This document shows positions 37,786 through 48,963 of a stretch of 64,000 nt of DNA, piece after piece. This stretch comes from Lamellibrachia satsuma. Lineage: Eukaryota > Annelida > Polychaeta > Sabellida > Siboglinidae. Numbering within the stretch: position 1 is the stretch's first letter; every line of letters begins with the position of its first letter. The position numbers were made by a program, and so were the translations under genes. The DNA is taken from the NCBI GenBank assembly GCA_033239005.1, contig BSQZ01000005.1:541001-605000 (forward strand), written 5' to 3'. The notes beneath the pieces were generated by a model. The model made no database searches, was not told the DNA's origin, and saw nothing but the letters and a program-made list of their open reading frames with translations.

Positions 37786-38268
37786 CTCAGCATAATTTAA
37801 CAAGGGAATCATGCCTAAGCATTGGAAGGTAGTCCATCGACCAGTATCACTGCTCAGCATCATTTAACAAGGGAATCATGCCTAAACATTGGAAGGTAGT
37901 CCATCGACCAGTATCACTGCTCAGCATCATTTAACAAGGGAATCATGCCTAAGCATTGGAAGGTAGTCCATCGACCAGTATCACTGCTCAGCATCATTTA
38001 ACAAGGGAATCATGCCTAAGCATTGGAAGGTAGTCCATCGACCAGTATCACTGCTCAGCATCATTTAACAAGGGAATCATGCCTAAGCAATGGAAGGTAA
38101 TCCATCGACCAGTATCACTGCTCAGCATCATTTAACAAGGGAATCATGCCTAAGCATTAAAAGGTAGTCCATCGACCACCAGTATCACTGCTCAGCATCA
38201 TTTAACAAGGGAATCATGCCTAAGCAATGGAAGGTAATCCATCGACCAGTATCACTGCTCAGCATCAT
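37786..38268. repeat. 67-bp minisatellite within the LINE, ~7 copies
   Basis: Units of ctcagcatcatttaacaagg then gaatcatgcctaagcattgg, aaggtagtccatcgaccagt and atcactg. Each carries the RT-derived NKGIMPKHWK and HRPVSLLS coding pieces. A four-base insertion (ccac) occurs in one copy near 38176. Confidence 0.92.
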
Positions 38269-38845
38269 CACCATGGTGATGGAAAAATTTTAAACTCAGC
38301 CATCTGGAAGTATGATTGTAGACACAGACTGATATTAAACACACAGCTTAGTTTCAGAACTGGCCACGCTACAGGAGATGTATTCGCATATAATGCACAA
38401 CATTTACACGATGCGTTCACATCAGCAGAGCATTTGATGTATGTATGTATGGCACAGAGGCCTGACGGCTAAATGAGTACATGAAAGAATTCAGACAGTT
38501 AACCTTCAACGGAATATGCTCTCGTGCCAAGTCCACCAATGGAGAGGTTCCTCAAAGTTAAATTTTAAGACCTCTCCTCTTTATTCTATCCATCCATGAT
38601 ATGCCAGACACAAACAGAGCCAAGTCATCCTCATTGCCGATGGCTCATAACTATATAGCATAGTCAACGACAGACAACTTCGGGCAAATGTGGCATGCTC
38701 TACTGCAGATTAAAACGTGAGCAGAAAATTGGTGCAGCTAAATGCTAGAGCGTAACTGTATCAAGGCTGAATGATGCAGAGATCGGACACTCCTCACTCA
38801 CATTTCTGAACACTATCTGATCAGAAGTGGAAGAAGTGGAACTTG

Positions 38846-39097
38846 TAGGCATCTCTATGATGTCTTGCATGTGGCTGCACCAAACGTCTCTATGATGTCT
38901 TGCATGTGGCTGCACCAAACATCTCTATGATGCCTTGCATGTGGCTGCACCAAACATCTCTATGATGTCTTGCATGTGGCTGCACCAAACATCTCTATGA
39001 TGTCTTGCATGTGGCTGCACCAAACATCTCTATGATGTCTTGCATGTGGCTGCACCATACGTCTCTATGATGTCTTGCATGTGGCTGCACCAAACAT
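38846..39097. repeat. 35-bp minisatellite within the LINE, ~7 copies
   Basis: Units of aacatctctatgatgtcttg plus catgtggctgcacca. The sequence before it (ctgtatcaaggctga to cagaagtggaa, 38757-38840) is repeated after it at 39307-39376, so the array lies in a larger duplication. Confidence 0.92.
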
Positions 39098-39227
39098 CAC
39101 ACGACGACACATGAAGATATCTGTTAGCTGCCGAAATGGAACCAAGAAAAAAGGTAAAATAGGTTGTGAAATAAGAGAAAACATATATAGATAGGTTCGG
39201 TGTTTTGCAAAATGACCTCTGAATTGT

Positions 39228-39305
39228 GTACGTGTGCGCGTGTGTGTGTGCACGTGTGCGCGCGCGCGCGTGTGTGTGTGTGTGTGCGTGCGTGCATGTG
39301 TGTGA
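39228..39305. repeat. (GT/GC)n microsatellite
   Basis: Alternating gtgtgcgcgtg tract of about 75 bp inside the LINE remnant. Confidence 0.92.
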
Positions 39306-39989
39306 CTGTATCAAGGCTGAAATATGCACATTTATGAACACTTATGAGCACTATCTGATCAGAAGTGGAAGAGGTGTCCCACAACTATTGGACACATTTA
39401 ATTGACCAGATGGCCAAGGATACGGGAAAGCGGTATGACCTCCTGAAAAAGGTGTCACCGCACTTGAACCCAAACCAACGGGTTGTGATCTACAAGAGCG
39501 TGGTGAGACCAAAGATGGGATATGTATCATCTGTTTTGATTGCAACTTCTGAACCATCGCTAGGCAAACGTGATGCCATCCTGATGAGAGCTATACAAAA
39601 TAACAACTATTTCAAAGGCTTTGCTGGGCAGAAGAGCCACCCAACCACAAGCACAACGATGCCAAGTTGGCGCACTCACCTTGTCCCACCCGACATACGA
39701 TGGAGATGCACCAACTCTACTAAATAGCGTGTTATCTCCTCCTCCAGTAGGGCGAGCCACAAACATCTCACCACTTAGCTGCTTTGGCAAGTGCATCTTC
39801 AAACACATCAGACCGTAAGAGAACATTCTTCCTGACGGCCGACCGCCTCTAGAATGAACTCAAAGAGGCAATAGTTACAATCATGGCGAGAGAACTTTTC
39901 AAGAAAGAAGTCAACACCTTCCTTTATACCTGGTATCAGCACACTCCTCCCCACCCCCAGAGTGCAGAGTGCGTTGGTGCTAAAATGCG

Positions 39990-41050
39990 TCCTTGAAATT
40001 ACAAAATCACTTTACAAACATGCAACATCAGTTCGTTAAAGATACAAAATATGACCATTGTATCGTAAAATTATGTTGTCTAGTGTAACTAATGTGTTTT
40101 CTAATAACATATTGACCGCTCAAGAATGATTTAATGAACAACATTACTTTTAATTAGTTGACTGTCATCTGCTCAATTTGAATGTTTTGCCCAGAATATC
40201 ACGTTTATATTGCATGCTGAACAGCAAGGTCGATAGTTATAAATGGTTCAATTATATTAAACAATTGCGGGTAATAAAAAAGTATGTAGTATGTAACATA
40301 GTTTTACGACAAATACGATCATATTTTGTATCTCTATTCTCTAACACCTGCCTTTTACCGACATTAATTTGTACCGTTCGGGTAGAATTCCCGTTTTGCT
40401 TCACATCCGGCAGCTCATCTGTACAGTGACTTTGTAAATGCAATTGAACAAAAACTTAACGTCTCACAGCTGATTTAGACGGAAGACGCAGAGAAACAAC
40501 ATATATTTCATTAGATAACTGGTCCAGTTCCATGCTACCCTTAGACAAGCAACATTGTGGCTTTTTTGCAGAGGAAACAACATCTAGACCATTGTACAAC
40601 TGGTCCATTTCATCACCATTCGTCTAGCAACATCATGACTTCTTTTTGATCTTACCGGTAGGTTTAGTAGTGGTCATTTATTTGTTCAAATCGAGTGAAT
40701 GATTTCTTTAAATATGCAACCGAACTATTGTAGATACTATCGATTGAATACACGATGTAATGATGTTGTGTTGCTATTTCTTAATTGTATTTAGAATAAT
40801 GGCATCAATGTGACAACAATGTATAAATACCGTACTAATAATGGCATCAATGTGACAACAATGTATAAATACCGTACTAATAATAGCATCAATGTGACAA
40901 CAATGTATAAATACCGTACTAACGAACTACTTATGCAATTCTACTATAGACAGCAATTAAAGCTATCTATATTAGCTAAGTGCAGATAACAATTAAACAT
41001 ATTATATCAACATATGTTGGAGCTAAGCTTAGAAGTTGTCAGATTTGGTG
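39990..41050. repeat. AT-rich stretch with two small duplications
   Basis: 40489-40570 recurs in diverged form at 40572-40650 (gaaacaacat, actggtcca, tagcaacat). A 42-bp unit (taataatggcatcaatgtga plus caacaatgtataaataccgt plus ac) is present three times at 40793-40922. No gene is supported. Confidence 0.7.
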
Positions 41051-41071
41051 ATAATACATGCTTGCTTGTTT

Positions 41072-41152
41072 GCTCACTCACTCACTCACTCACTCACTCA
41101 CTCACTCACTCACTCACTCACTCACTCACTCACTCACTCACTCACTCACTCA
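41072..41152. repeat. (CTCA)n microsatellite
   Basis: Twenty perfect CTCA repeats. A short (AAT)n tract follows at 41255-41273. Confidence 0.97.
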
Positions 41153-41689
41153 GAGCAATCGATGTAATCTGCAGCCATTTTGTCAATTCCTCTTTCTTAT
41201 GTTTCTGCTCTCCCGGTGGTTCGTCGGTAGTAATAATAACTATTCGTACATCATATTAATAATAATAATAATAAATGTTATTACCAAGATTAATCTAAGC
41301 ATCGCAAACCTGAATCATTGATATGTATTTATATGCAATAGAAAACCATATATAAACAAAACGAGTATTTTTTAAATCAATATTTGTGTGTCGCTGCTCA
41401 AGAACACTTCATCGGTAGTCATAATTGGTCGGCCGGACACGGAGCATTGAAAAACCCTTTCCATAAAGGTCGTTTGGTCATCAGTGGTGGAAGGTCACCC
41501 ACTTCAACATCAAGGTCCTCGCATATACAGTACAGTGCAATAAGAAAACTTATATTGTGCCCCACTAGTCGGGAGACGCGTAAGAAGCAGAGATTCTCAA
41601 GATCGGTATACTATGTTAGTTAAAGTTATGAACAGATGGATGAATAGGCTGACCAGCTAAGACGGGTAAATAAGGTTAAAGATATAATT

Positions 41690-42640
41690 TAAATGAGTTT
41701 TCTGATGACGGCGAAATGTTATTATATGCCATGTTGCGCTAACACCAACAGGGGATGAATTCCAAGAGTTGGTGGAGCAACCGAAAAAGCCCTAGTTTGA
41801 GTATTGACGTAAGTTTCAGTTTGTTTCCCTCTGTTTTTCTTGCCTTGAGTGGGCGTCCACAAAATGCATCTTGACGCGGGTTGTTTTTTTGTCGCGATAA
41901 CAGTGACCAGCTAGTTGAAGGAGCCTCCTTCGGATATTGTTCGAAAGTTTGTCTATGTCCCGTAAAGTTCGTTATTGGTTAGCATATTTCTCGAGCGCAT
42001 ATGTAGACATTGTCTTAGTATCTTAGTGTAACTCCCGTCGAGATTCCTTTCCCGTTATCACGCGAGGAGCCAAGTGTCAGCTCCACAGAGCACTTCCGAT
42101 GTTGGCCCTGAAGAATAGCAATCTGAAGGACCTTGCTGGCTTGGACTTCCATACGTGGTTCAGTGTGTTACACGCTCGCCATGCTACGGCCATGCTTTAG
42201 TAGACTTCTTTGCTTGTTGGGCATTTTCAGGAACCTAGATATCGGAAGTCGTCTACTTCCTCGAGTACTTCACGAATGGCAGTCTTTATTATTTTGCATT
42301 CATCTTTAACATTGATGGCGATGGCCTTTTATTTATTCAGATTTTGTTTATTCACATTAATAGCCAATTCGTAAGCTTCTGTTTCGACATTTTCCAGACG
42401 TCTCTGTGCAGACTTTATGCCACAACTAATCAGGAATATGTCGTCTGCCAACGCAATAACTGTGATTTTTTCCTTTGGAAAAGGTCTACTTCGCAGTTCT
42501 CTGATAGTAAATCCAAGCCCATCATCTTTTTATTTTCACTTTCTGGTGACGTAGTTCAATAGTATCATAAATACACATGGAGTTAATATATTACCTTGTA
42601 AACCACCGGCCCATATGGCAAAGAACTTGGTATCTCCTGT
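41690..42640 (-). pseudogene. LINE reverse transcriptase fragment (endonuclease-RT, RTE-like)
   Basis: Reading the minus strand from 42640: DTKFFAIWAGGLQGNILTPC corresponds to the GVLQGDTLAP motif. Then comes GLGFTIRELRSRPFPKEKIT, the catalytic LADDIFLIS near 42440, and RLENVETEAYELAINVNKQ. Further on are REVLEEVDDFRYLGS, WRACNTLNHVWKSK, and near 41980-41870 DKLSNNIRRRLLQLAGHCYR. The family of this tail is the common invertebrate endonuclease-reverse transcriptase group. Stops and shifts are frequent. The right end abuts the hairpin at 42636. Confidence 0.8.
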
Positions 42641-42766
42641 TTTGTTGCGCCTCTGACCCCACGTTTCTGAGGATAATAGGCGCCATAGAAGTTAATTATT
42701 ATTATTATTAACTTCTATGGCGCTTATGTCCTCAGGAACCTGAGCTCAGAGGCGCAGCAAAACAGA
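42636..42766. repeat. Inverted repeat (hairpin) around an ATT tract
   Basis: The left arm includes cctgttttgttgcgcctctg, then ctgaggataataggcgcc and atagaagttaat. The right arm is its reverse complement: attaacttctatggcgct, tgtcctcagg, cagaggcgcagcaaaacag. The loop is (ATT)5-6. The arms resemble the 3' ends of L2-like LINEs or related SINEs, joined tail to tail. Confidence 0.8.
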
Positions 42767-42779
42767 ATCATTAAGCATA

Positions 42780-44490
42780 ATCGTGAACAGTAGCGCTCAG
42801 AAGTCATTATCAGAACGAGGGGTTACCAAAGATTTATGATGGAAATGCAATTTGGAATAAAGTTTTTTTTTCGGAAGGGAGCTATTGTTTGTAATGATTT
42901 CAAAATGATGGGGAGTTCGTTCCAGACGTAAAGTTTAGTTTTAGGAACAATAAGTTGTTGTGAAATTGATGATCTTAGCTGCCTAGGGATATTTGAAATA
43001 TGCAGAAGACAAGCCAAGTAGGGTGGTTGTTGTGTAGATAGAACACGATATGTAAGAGTGGACAGTTTAAAGTTGATTCGACGAGTAACAGGCTCGTTAA
43101 ACTATTTAAGTATATCTAGTGATGGCGAAGACCGAGGCGCCCCGAGTACCACACGTTCCAGACAATTTTGTACTCGTTGGAGTTTAGCTAAGACTCTTTT
43201 AACAATGTTGTTTAGTAGTGAATTACAATTGTCAAAGCAGCAACTAATTAGTGCTGTTGATATTGATTTAGCATTAGATAAAGATATATGACGCCGAACT
43301 CAACGGAGATCACGAACGTGGTAGAAACAGGATTTGCATGCTTGAGAAATATGCTGGCGAAAGTTGAAGTCACTGTCAAAGACCTAGATTACGAACGGTA
43401 TCTGATGGGGATGTATCACTGCCAAAGAGTTTAACTGGGAAATGGCTGATGACCCTATTTCGCTGTTGCCTAGTGCCAATAATAATAGTGAGGCAATCAC
43501 TTATAGTGAGGCAATCACTTATAGTGAGGCAATCACTTATAGTGAGGCAATCACTTATAGTGAGGCAATCACTTATAGTGAGGCAATCACTTATAGTGAG
43601 GCAATCACTTATAGTGAGGCAATCACTTACAGTGAGGCAATCACTTACAGTGAGGCAATCACTTACAGTGAGGCAATCACTTACAGTGAGGCAATCACTT
43701 ACAGTGAGGCAATCACTTATAGTGAGGCAATCACTTATAGTGAGGCAATCACTTATAGTGAGGCAATCACTTATAGTGAGGCAATCACTTACAGTGAGGC
43801 AATCACTTATAGTGAGGCAATCACTTATAGTGAGGCAATCACTTATAGTGAGGCAATCACTTATAGTGTATTTGATTGTGAAAGTGATATGTAAACCTGT
43901 GTGTCATCAGCATACTGGTGATGACTGAAATTATTAGTAATGACTTGGCTGAGAGACGTAGTATATAAGCTAAACAGAACAGGACCAAAGACGGATCATT
44001 GCGGGAATCCGAATGGAAGGTGCTGTAGACAAGATAGTAAATAGGACGATAGGAAGAGAGGAGTTATGACGATAATTCATTAGATAATTTTCACACATAG
44101 TTTGTTTTTTAATAATAGGATTTGCAAGAGCTTGTTTGAAATCCCGTGGATCAACCCCGCCCTGCTTTGAAAGGTTTATAATAGTAGTAATATGAAAAAT
44201 TAGTTGATTGATACAGCTTTTAAGTAGAAGTGTTGGAAATGGTTCAAAATGACACGATTTGTTAAGAAGAAGTTTGAATGACAATGAGAATTTCACTAGC
44301 AGTATCATTAATGATCAAGCGCGATCGAATGCGAGCAATTTTATCTGTGAAGTATTTTGAAAAAGAAGTACACAATGTATCCAATGAAGAATGTTCAGGC
44401 AGTGCTTTTGATTTCTGCCAATGTAGAATTGTGCTTACGGATTGCCATATCTGGCGAGAGTTTTCAGAATTTGTTGAGATAATTTTTTAT
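42780..44490 (-). pseudogene. LINE (CR1/L2-like) with internal 18-bp array
   Basis: Minus strand, 5' to 3'. Near 44440-44330 is the linker LPEHSSLDTLCTSFSKYFTD with KIARIRSRL. At 44240-44060 comes LLKSCINQLI..INLSKQGG, DFKQALANPIIKK and ENYLMNYR. RT motifs A to B are deleted. PQ.SVFGPVLFSLYTTSLSQ then leads to the catalytic YADD at 43914-43903 and TQVYISLSQSNT. The 18-bp array occupies 43870-43484. After it come TVRNLGL, LAKLQRVQNCLERVVLGAPR near 43190, and the C-terminus at 43017-42823 (KTKLYVWNELPIILKSLQTI, then APFRKK). The endonuclease is absent. Confidence 0.85.
43484..43870. repeat. 18-bp minisatellite inside the RT, ~21 copies
   Basis: Perfect or near-perfect units of agtgaggcaatcacttat, with a block of copies changed to cttac. 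On the LINE strand it reads ISDCLT repeats right after the YADD motif. Confidence 0.95.
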
Positions 44491-44504
44491 AGTAGTCAGA
44501 CTGC

Positions 44505-45003
44505 TAACACACTGAACATTCCATGACGCGTTCCACGTATAATACCAATAATAACACACTGAACATTCCATGACGCGTTCCACGTATAGTACCAATAATA
44601 GCACACTGAACATTCCATGACGCGTTCCACGTATAGTACCAATAATAACACACTGAACATTCCATGACGCTTTCCACGTATAATACCAATAATAACACAC
44701 TGAACATTCTATGACGCGTTCCACGTATAGTACCAATAATAACACACTGAACATTCCATGACGCGTTCCACGTATAATACCAATAATAGCACACTGAACA
44801 TTCCATGACGCGTTCCACGTATAGTACCAATAATAACACACTGAACATTCCATGACGCGTTCCACGTATAATACCAATAATAACACACTGAACATGCCAT
44901 GACGCGTTCCACGTATAGTACCAATAATAACACACTGAACATTCCATGACGCGTTCCACGTATAATACCAATAATAACACACTGAACATTCCATGACGCG
45001 TTT
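44505..45003. repeat. 47-bp minisatellite, left part, ~10.5 copies
   Basis: Units of acactgaacattccatgacg plus cgttccacgtataataccaa plus taataac, spaced 47 bp (44521, 44568, ...), with A/G and G/T variants. The array stops at gacgcgtt and resumes at 48697 on the other side of the CR1 insertion. Confidence 0.95.
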
Positions 45004-45104
45004 TTTAACAAGATTTAACAAGATTGCCATCTCGAACAACAAGTTCCTGATGGCAAGTGGACAAGGAAGCCATTGGCTTATCGAGAGTCCAACAATTTTC
45101 TCAT

Positions 45105-47960
45105 CTATGTGTAGCCCGCCCTTATCAGATATCTGTCAATTCTATTTTTAAACATATTCACACTACTAGCATTAACACAATCATTTGGCAGTTTGTTCCA
45201 TTCATTTATCACCCTCTGTGAGAAAGAGTACTTTCTCATGTCCAACCTACACTGCTCCTTAACTAATGTTGCTTTGTGTCCTCTGGTTCTACTGCCTTCT
45301 TTAAGTTTGAGGAACATATTCCTATCAACATCCTCATAACCGTTCACTATTTTAAACACTTCTATTTGGTCTCCTCTTAGTCTCCTGGTCTCTAGTGTTG
45401 TCAAACCACATTGTAATAAGCGACTTTCGTAACTAAGGTCTCTTAATTCTGGAATCATCTTAGTTGCTCTTCGTTGTATTCTTTCTAGCTTATCTATGTC
45501 TTTTTTTACGATATGGCCTCCATGCTTGAATACAATATTCCAAATGTGGTCTAACTATTGCTTTGTACAGGGGTACAATTAGATGTTTCTCCTTATATGT
45601 GATAGTTCTCCTAATTAGCCCTAGAATTCGATTTCCTTTCGAAGCAGCAATTCCACATTGCTCTGAAACTTTCATGTCAGCATTAAATGTTACTCCTAAA
45701 TCCTTTTCTTGTGTGGTTCTACCTAGTACAGCATCCCCCATTTTATATTCCTCGTCCATATTTCCATGTCCTATGTGTATACATTTACACTTCCCAAAAT
45801 TGAATAACATTTGCCATTTTTCTGACCATTTAACTAATTTTTCCAGATCATCTTGTAAACTTTGGTTATCTGTATCATTAGTAACCTTTCTGAATACTTT
45901 TGTGTCATCTGCAAATTTGAGTACTTTGCTAGATATGTCATCCTCCAAATCATTTATATATATTAAAAACAGTATAGGGCCTAATACTGATCCTTGTGGT
46001 ACCCCACTCAAAACAGATTTCCAGTTTGAAATCTCACCATCTACTATTACTCTCTGTCTTCTGTGTGTAAGCCACTTTTCTATCCAGTTGATTACATCAT
46101 TGCCTATACCATGGGCTTTTAGTTTAAGTAACAATCTTTGATGTGGCACTTTATTGAAAGCTTTCTGAAAATCTAAGTAGACAACATCCACTGGTGACCC
46201 GTCATCTACCCACTTTGTAATTTCTTCTAAGAAACATAAGAGATTGGTTAGACATGACCTTGCTTTTAGGAATCCATGTTGAGATGTATTTATTAATTTA
46301 TGTTTTACGAGGAATTCCACTATGTGGTCTCTAATTAATGTTTCGAGTAATTTACATACAACTGATGTTAAACTCACTGGTCTGTAATTTTCTGGCTTCT
46401 TCCTCGATCCCTTCTTAAATAGCGGCGTAATGTTTGCTTCTTTCCATTCTGAAGGAACGATTCCTTCTTCTAGTGACAAGTTAAATAAGTTTGCAAGTGG
46501 TGTACTAATTTGATCAACAATTTCCTTTAGCAGTTTTGGTGGTATCCCATCAACTCCAGGTGATTTATTATCTTTCATCTTCTTAATTTTCTTTGCTATC
46601 ATTTCAGGAGTTACAAATAACTGCCCTAAATGTTCTGATTTATTGCCCACAAATTTAGTCAATGGAACTGGAAGTGAGCTGATATCTTCTGTGGTAAAAA
46701 CTGAGCTGAAATACTCTTTCAGGATCTCTGCCATTTGGAACCCATCTGAAATTATGTTTTCACTGTTGTTTTCCAGTGGTCCGACCTTATCTCGAACTTT
46801 CTGTTTACTCCTTACATAAGCATAGAAACTCTTGCTGTCATTTTTTATATTACCTGCCAATTTTTTTTCAAAGGTTCTTTTAGATTTTCTAATTTCTGTT
46901 GTAGCTAGGTTAAGTGCCTCTTTGTAGTTTGTGTAGTCTTCTACATTTCCAGTGTGTTTATAGACCCTCCACAGCATCTGTTTGTGAGCAATTTTTCTAA
47001 TAGCTTCTTTTGACAGGTGTTTTTTCCTGGATCTTTTTCCTTGTTTTCTTAATGGAATAAATTTCTCAATAATGCCCTCAATCTCATATTTTAAACAAGT
47101 CCAGCATTCTGTTGCTGTCTTGTTCTTCAGCAAGTTATTCCAATCTATATTTGCTAGATATGTTCTCATCACTTTATATTTGCCTTTGTTGAAGTTCCTC
47201 CTCCATTGTTTTTTATATGTATTCCCTGTTTTTACTTTTATATTAAAATGGATTTGGTTATGGTCACTTGAACCCAAAGGTTCGTGTACTTTAACATTGT
47301 CAACTAATTCATTTTGAGAAGACAAAATTAAATCTAACATATTCCCACCTCTGGTTGGTTCCAAGACATGTTGAGTAAGGAAACAATCCTGTGTTAGAAG
47401 TAGAAACTGATGGTCGTCCCCTCCAGCACTCTCTAATGATTCCCATTGTATATGGCCATGGTTAAAATCACCCATTATAACACATTCTCCCTTGCTCACC
47501 TCCCTTATCGCCTTTTGTAATTTTACATCTTCCTCTTGTCCTATGTTAGGACTACGATAAACTACTCCTATTGTTAATGTTAAGTTCCTGGTAACTATGT
47601 TACACCAAATTGCTTCCACACTATCTGCTTCACTTTTCAGTGTAATTTCATATGCTTGGATAGGTTCTTTAATATATAACATTACTCCACCTCCCCTTCT
47701 TTCTCATCTATCCTTCCTAAACATTACATAGCCTGTCAGTGCTAACTCAGCATCTACTATATCTTCATTTGCCCATGATTCTGTGATGCCTATTACATGA
47801 GGATCAATATCTGCTACCATAATGTCTAACTCACTTTTTTTTATTTACTATGCTCCTGGCATTTAAGCATACACATTTAAGTTCATTGTCTGAAATTATT
47901 GGTGAACATTTCTTTGGATGTGTATTTGTAGTAGTACTCCTTTGAGTTTTCTCTGTCAGT
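45105..47960 (-). pseudogene. CR1 ORF2: endonuclease plus reverse transcriptase, three lesions
   Basis: The frame starts near 47960 (KLDAQGELTEKTQRS, then CVCLNARSIVNKK), with GITESWANEDI and AELALTGYVMFRKDR. Three lesions are visible. An A8 run (47842-47835) shifts the frame by one. A TGA stands at 47706-47704. An A7 run (45505-45499) shifts the last 130 or so codons. Between them 730 codons are open (47682-45490): endonuclease GDFNHGHI and SSDHNQIHF, then the RT with [62 protein letters not shown] and FADD at 45915-45904. The C-terminus is 45458-45105 (MIPELRDLSYESRLLQCGLT to IDRYLIRAGYT). It is recently active in appearance but now broken. Confidence 0.92.
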
Positions 47961-47973
47961 TCCCCCTGCGCAT

Positions 47974-48699
47974 CTAGTTTAAATAATTGATGGTACCTGT
48001 GCCCTCGTCGACGACTCTGACAAACTCACACGCAAGAACTGCAGCGCCCTTCCCTGTCAGATGTAGTCCATCTCTCATGAAAAAGTCACCTCTTCCCACA
48101 AAGTTTAACCACATGTCTACGAAGCCTACTCCCTCCTCCATACATACCTTCTGTACCTGTGTGTTGATCGCCATCCTTCTGCAGTTCCTATATTCCTCAC
48201 CCCTGCCTCCCATTATTGGTAATATCCCCGACAATACGATCTGCCCAACTCGTGCCTCTTTAAGTGTCTTGATCAACCTCCTGTACTTACCAACGATGGA
48301 TGACGTTCCCTCCTTCTCGGCATTGTTCGTTCCCACATGCACGAGAACAGCACCTCCCGTGCCACCACCCATGACCTGTCCTGCCTTCTCTGCTATATCC
48401 TCTACTTTTGCCCCTGGTAGGCATACTGTTATGTCATTTCCTCTATTTACAATTTTATCCACTTTCCTAATGATGGAATCCCCCATAAATACCCGGGCTT
48501 TCCTCGCTTTCTTCTGTGATACTACATCAGCAAAGCTCCTTTCCTGTTGCACACTACTAGTATGCCCCATTTCTCTCCTACCATCAACCTTTACTGTCTT
48601 ACCACCTGGCAATCCCTCTCCACTCACCCGCTTACCTCTCTTTTGTTGCATTCTCTGCCTTCTCTCATCTTTCTTCTTCTTACCAGCTTTCTCCCTCAG
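47974..48699 (-). CDS. CR1 ORF1: SGNH/GDSL-type esterase
   Basis: Open to a stop at 47974. The supplied frame begins at 48735, but its first 12 residues are 47-bp array sequence; element coding starts at about 48699 with LREKAGKKKK. In that numbering a lysine-rich N-terminus is followed by the SGNH blocks: VFMGDSIIRK (Ser87), VGQIVLSGILP (Gly170), VHVGTNN (Asn137) and RDGLHLTGKG (Asp222, His225). All four catalytic positions are present. CR1-group ORF1 proteins often carry such an esterase behind a zinc-finger or PHD part; that N-terminal part is missing here. The frame ends just before ORF2. Confidence 0.85.
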   Translation of the reverse strand: MREKAGKKKKDERRQRMQQKRGKRVSGEGLPGGKTVKVDGRREMGHTSSVQQERSFADVVSQKKARKARVFMGDSIIRKVDKIVNRGNDITVCLPGAKVEDIAEKAGQVMGGGTGGAVLVHVGTNNAEKEGTSSIVGKYRRLIKTLKEARVGQIVLSGILPIMGGRGEEYRNCRRMAINTQVQKVCMEEGVGFVDMWLNFVGRGDFFMRDGLHLTGKGAAVLACEFVRVVDEGTGTINYLN

Positions 48700-48963
48700 T
48701 TCCACGTATAGTACCAATAATAACACACTGAACATTCCATGACGCGTTCCACGTATACAAATAATAACACACTGAACATTCCATGACGCGTTTCACGTAT
48801 AATACCAATAATAACACACTGAACATTCCATGACGCGTTCCACGTATAGTACCAATAATAACACACTGAACATTCCATAACGCGTTCCACGTATAGTACC
48901 AATAATAACACACTGAACATTCCATGACGTATTCCACGTATAATACCAATAATAACACACTTT
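48697..48963. repeat. 47-bp minisatellite, right part, ~5.7 copies
   Basis: Same unit and orientation as 44505-45003, resuming at ttccacgtatagtacc. One copy has a small deletion near 48757. Confidence 0.95.

Larger units (their letters stand above)
37690..39990 (+). pseudogene. LINE (Jockey/CR1 superfamily) with two internal arrays
   Basis: Plus-strand RT remnants. Near 37795 is FNKGIMPKHWK joined to HRPVSLLS, with the segment between lost. At 38335-38430 comes LNTQLSFRTGHATGDVFAYN, then AQHLHDAFTSAEH, and near 38545 VPQS.ILRPLLFIL.IHDMPD. A degraded catalytic region and SKW-like segment lie to 38830. At 39395-39570 is HLIDQMAKDTGKRYDLLKKV, then NPNQRVVIYKSVVRPKMGYV. The C-terminus near 39815-39940 reads RTFFLTADRL.NEL.EAIVT, then MARELFKKEVNTFLYTW. 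Many stops and shifts mean it is dead. The clade is not assigned. Confidence 0.8.
45004..48699 (-). mobile_element. Nearly full-length CR1-type LINE
   Basis: A 3.7 kb minus-strand element lying between two halves of one 47-bp array. It has ORF1 (esterase) and ORF2 (endonuclease-RT) in the usual order with a very short junction. The 3' end reads tcttgttaaatcttgttaaa, a short tandem repeat as in CR1-clade elements, not a poly(A). No obvious target-site duplication beyond one or two bases is seen. The element appears to start within ORF1, so a little of the 5' end is missing. Confidence 0.9.

Noticed and set aside
43442..43928. Plus-strand ORFs SEAITY/VRQSLI repeats
   Set aside because: They are the antisense and shifted readings of the 18-bp array inside the minus-strand LINE.
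44464..45042. 192-codon minus ORF of YYWYYTWNAS-type repeats
   Set aside because: Three 47-bp units equal 47 codons, so frames stay open by chance; no ATG or domain of its own.
45563..46141. 192-codon plus-strand ORF
   Set aside because: It is the antisense of the CR1 reverse transcriptase.
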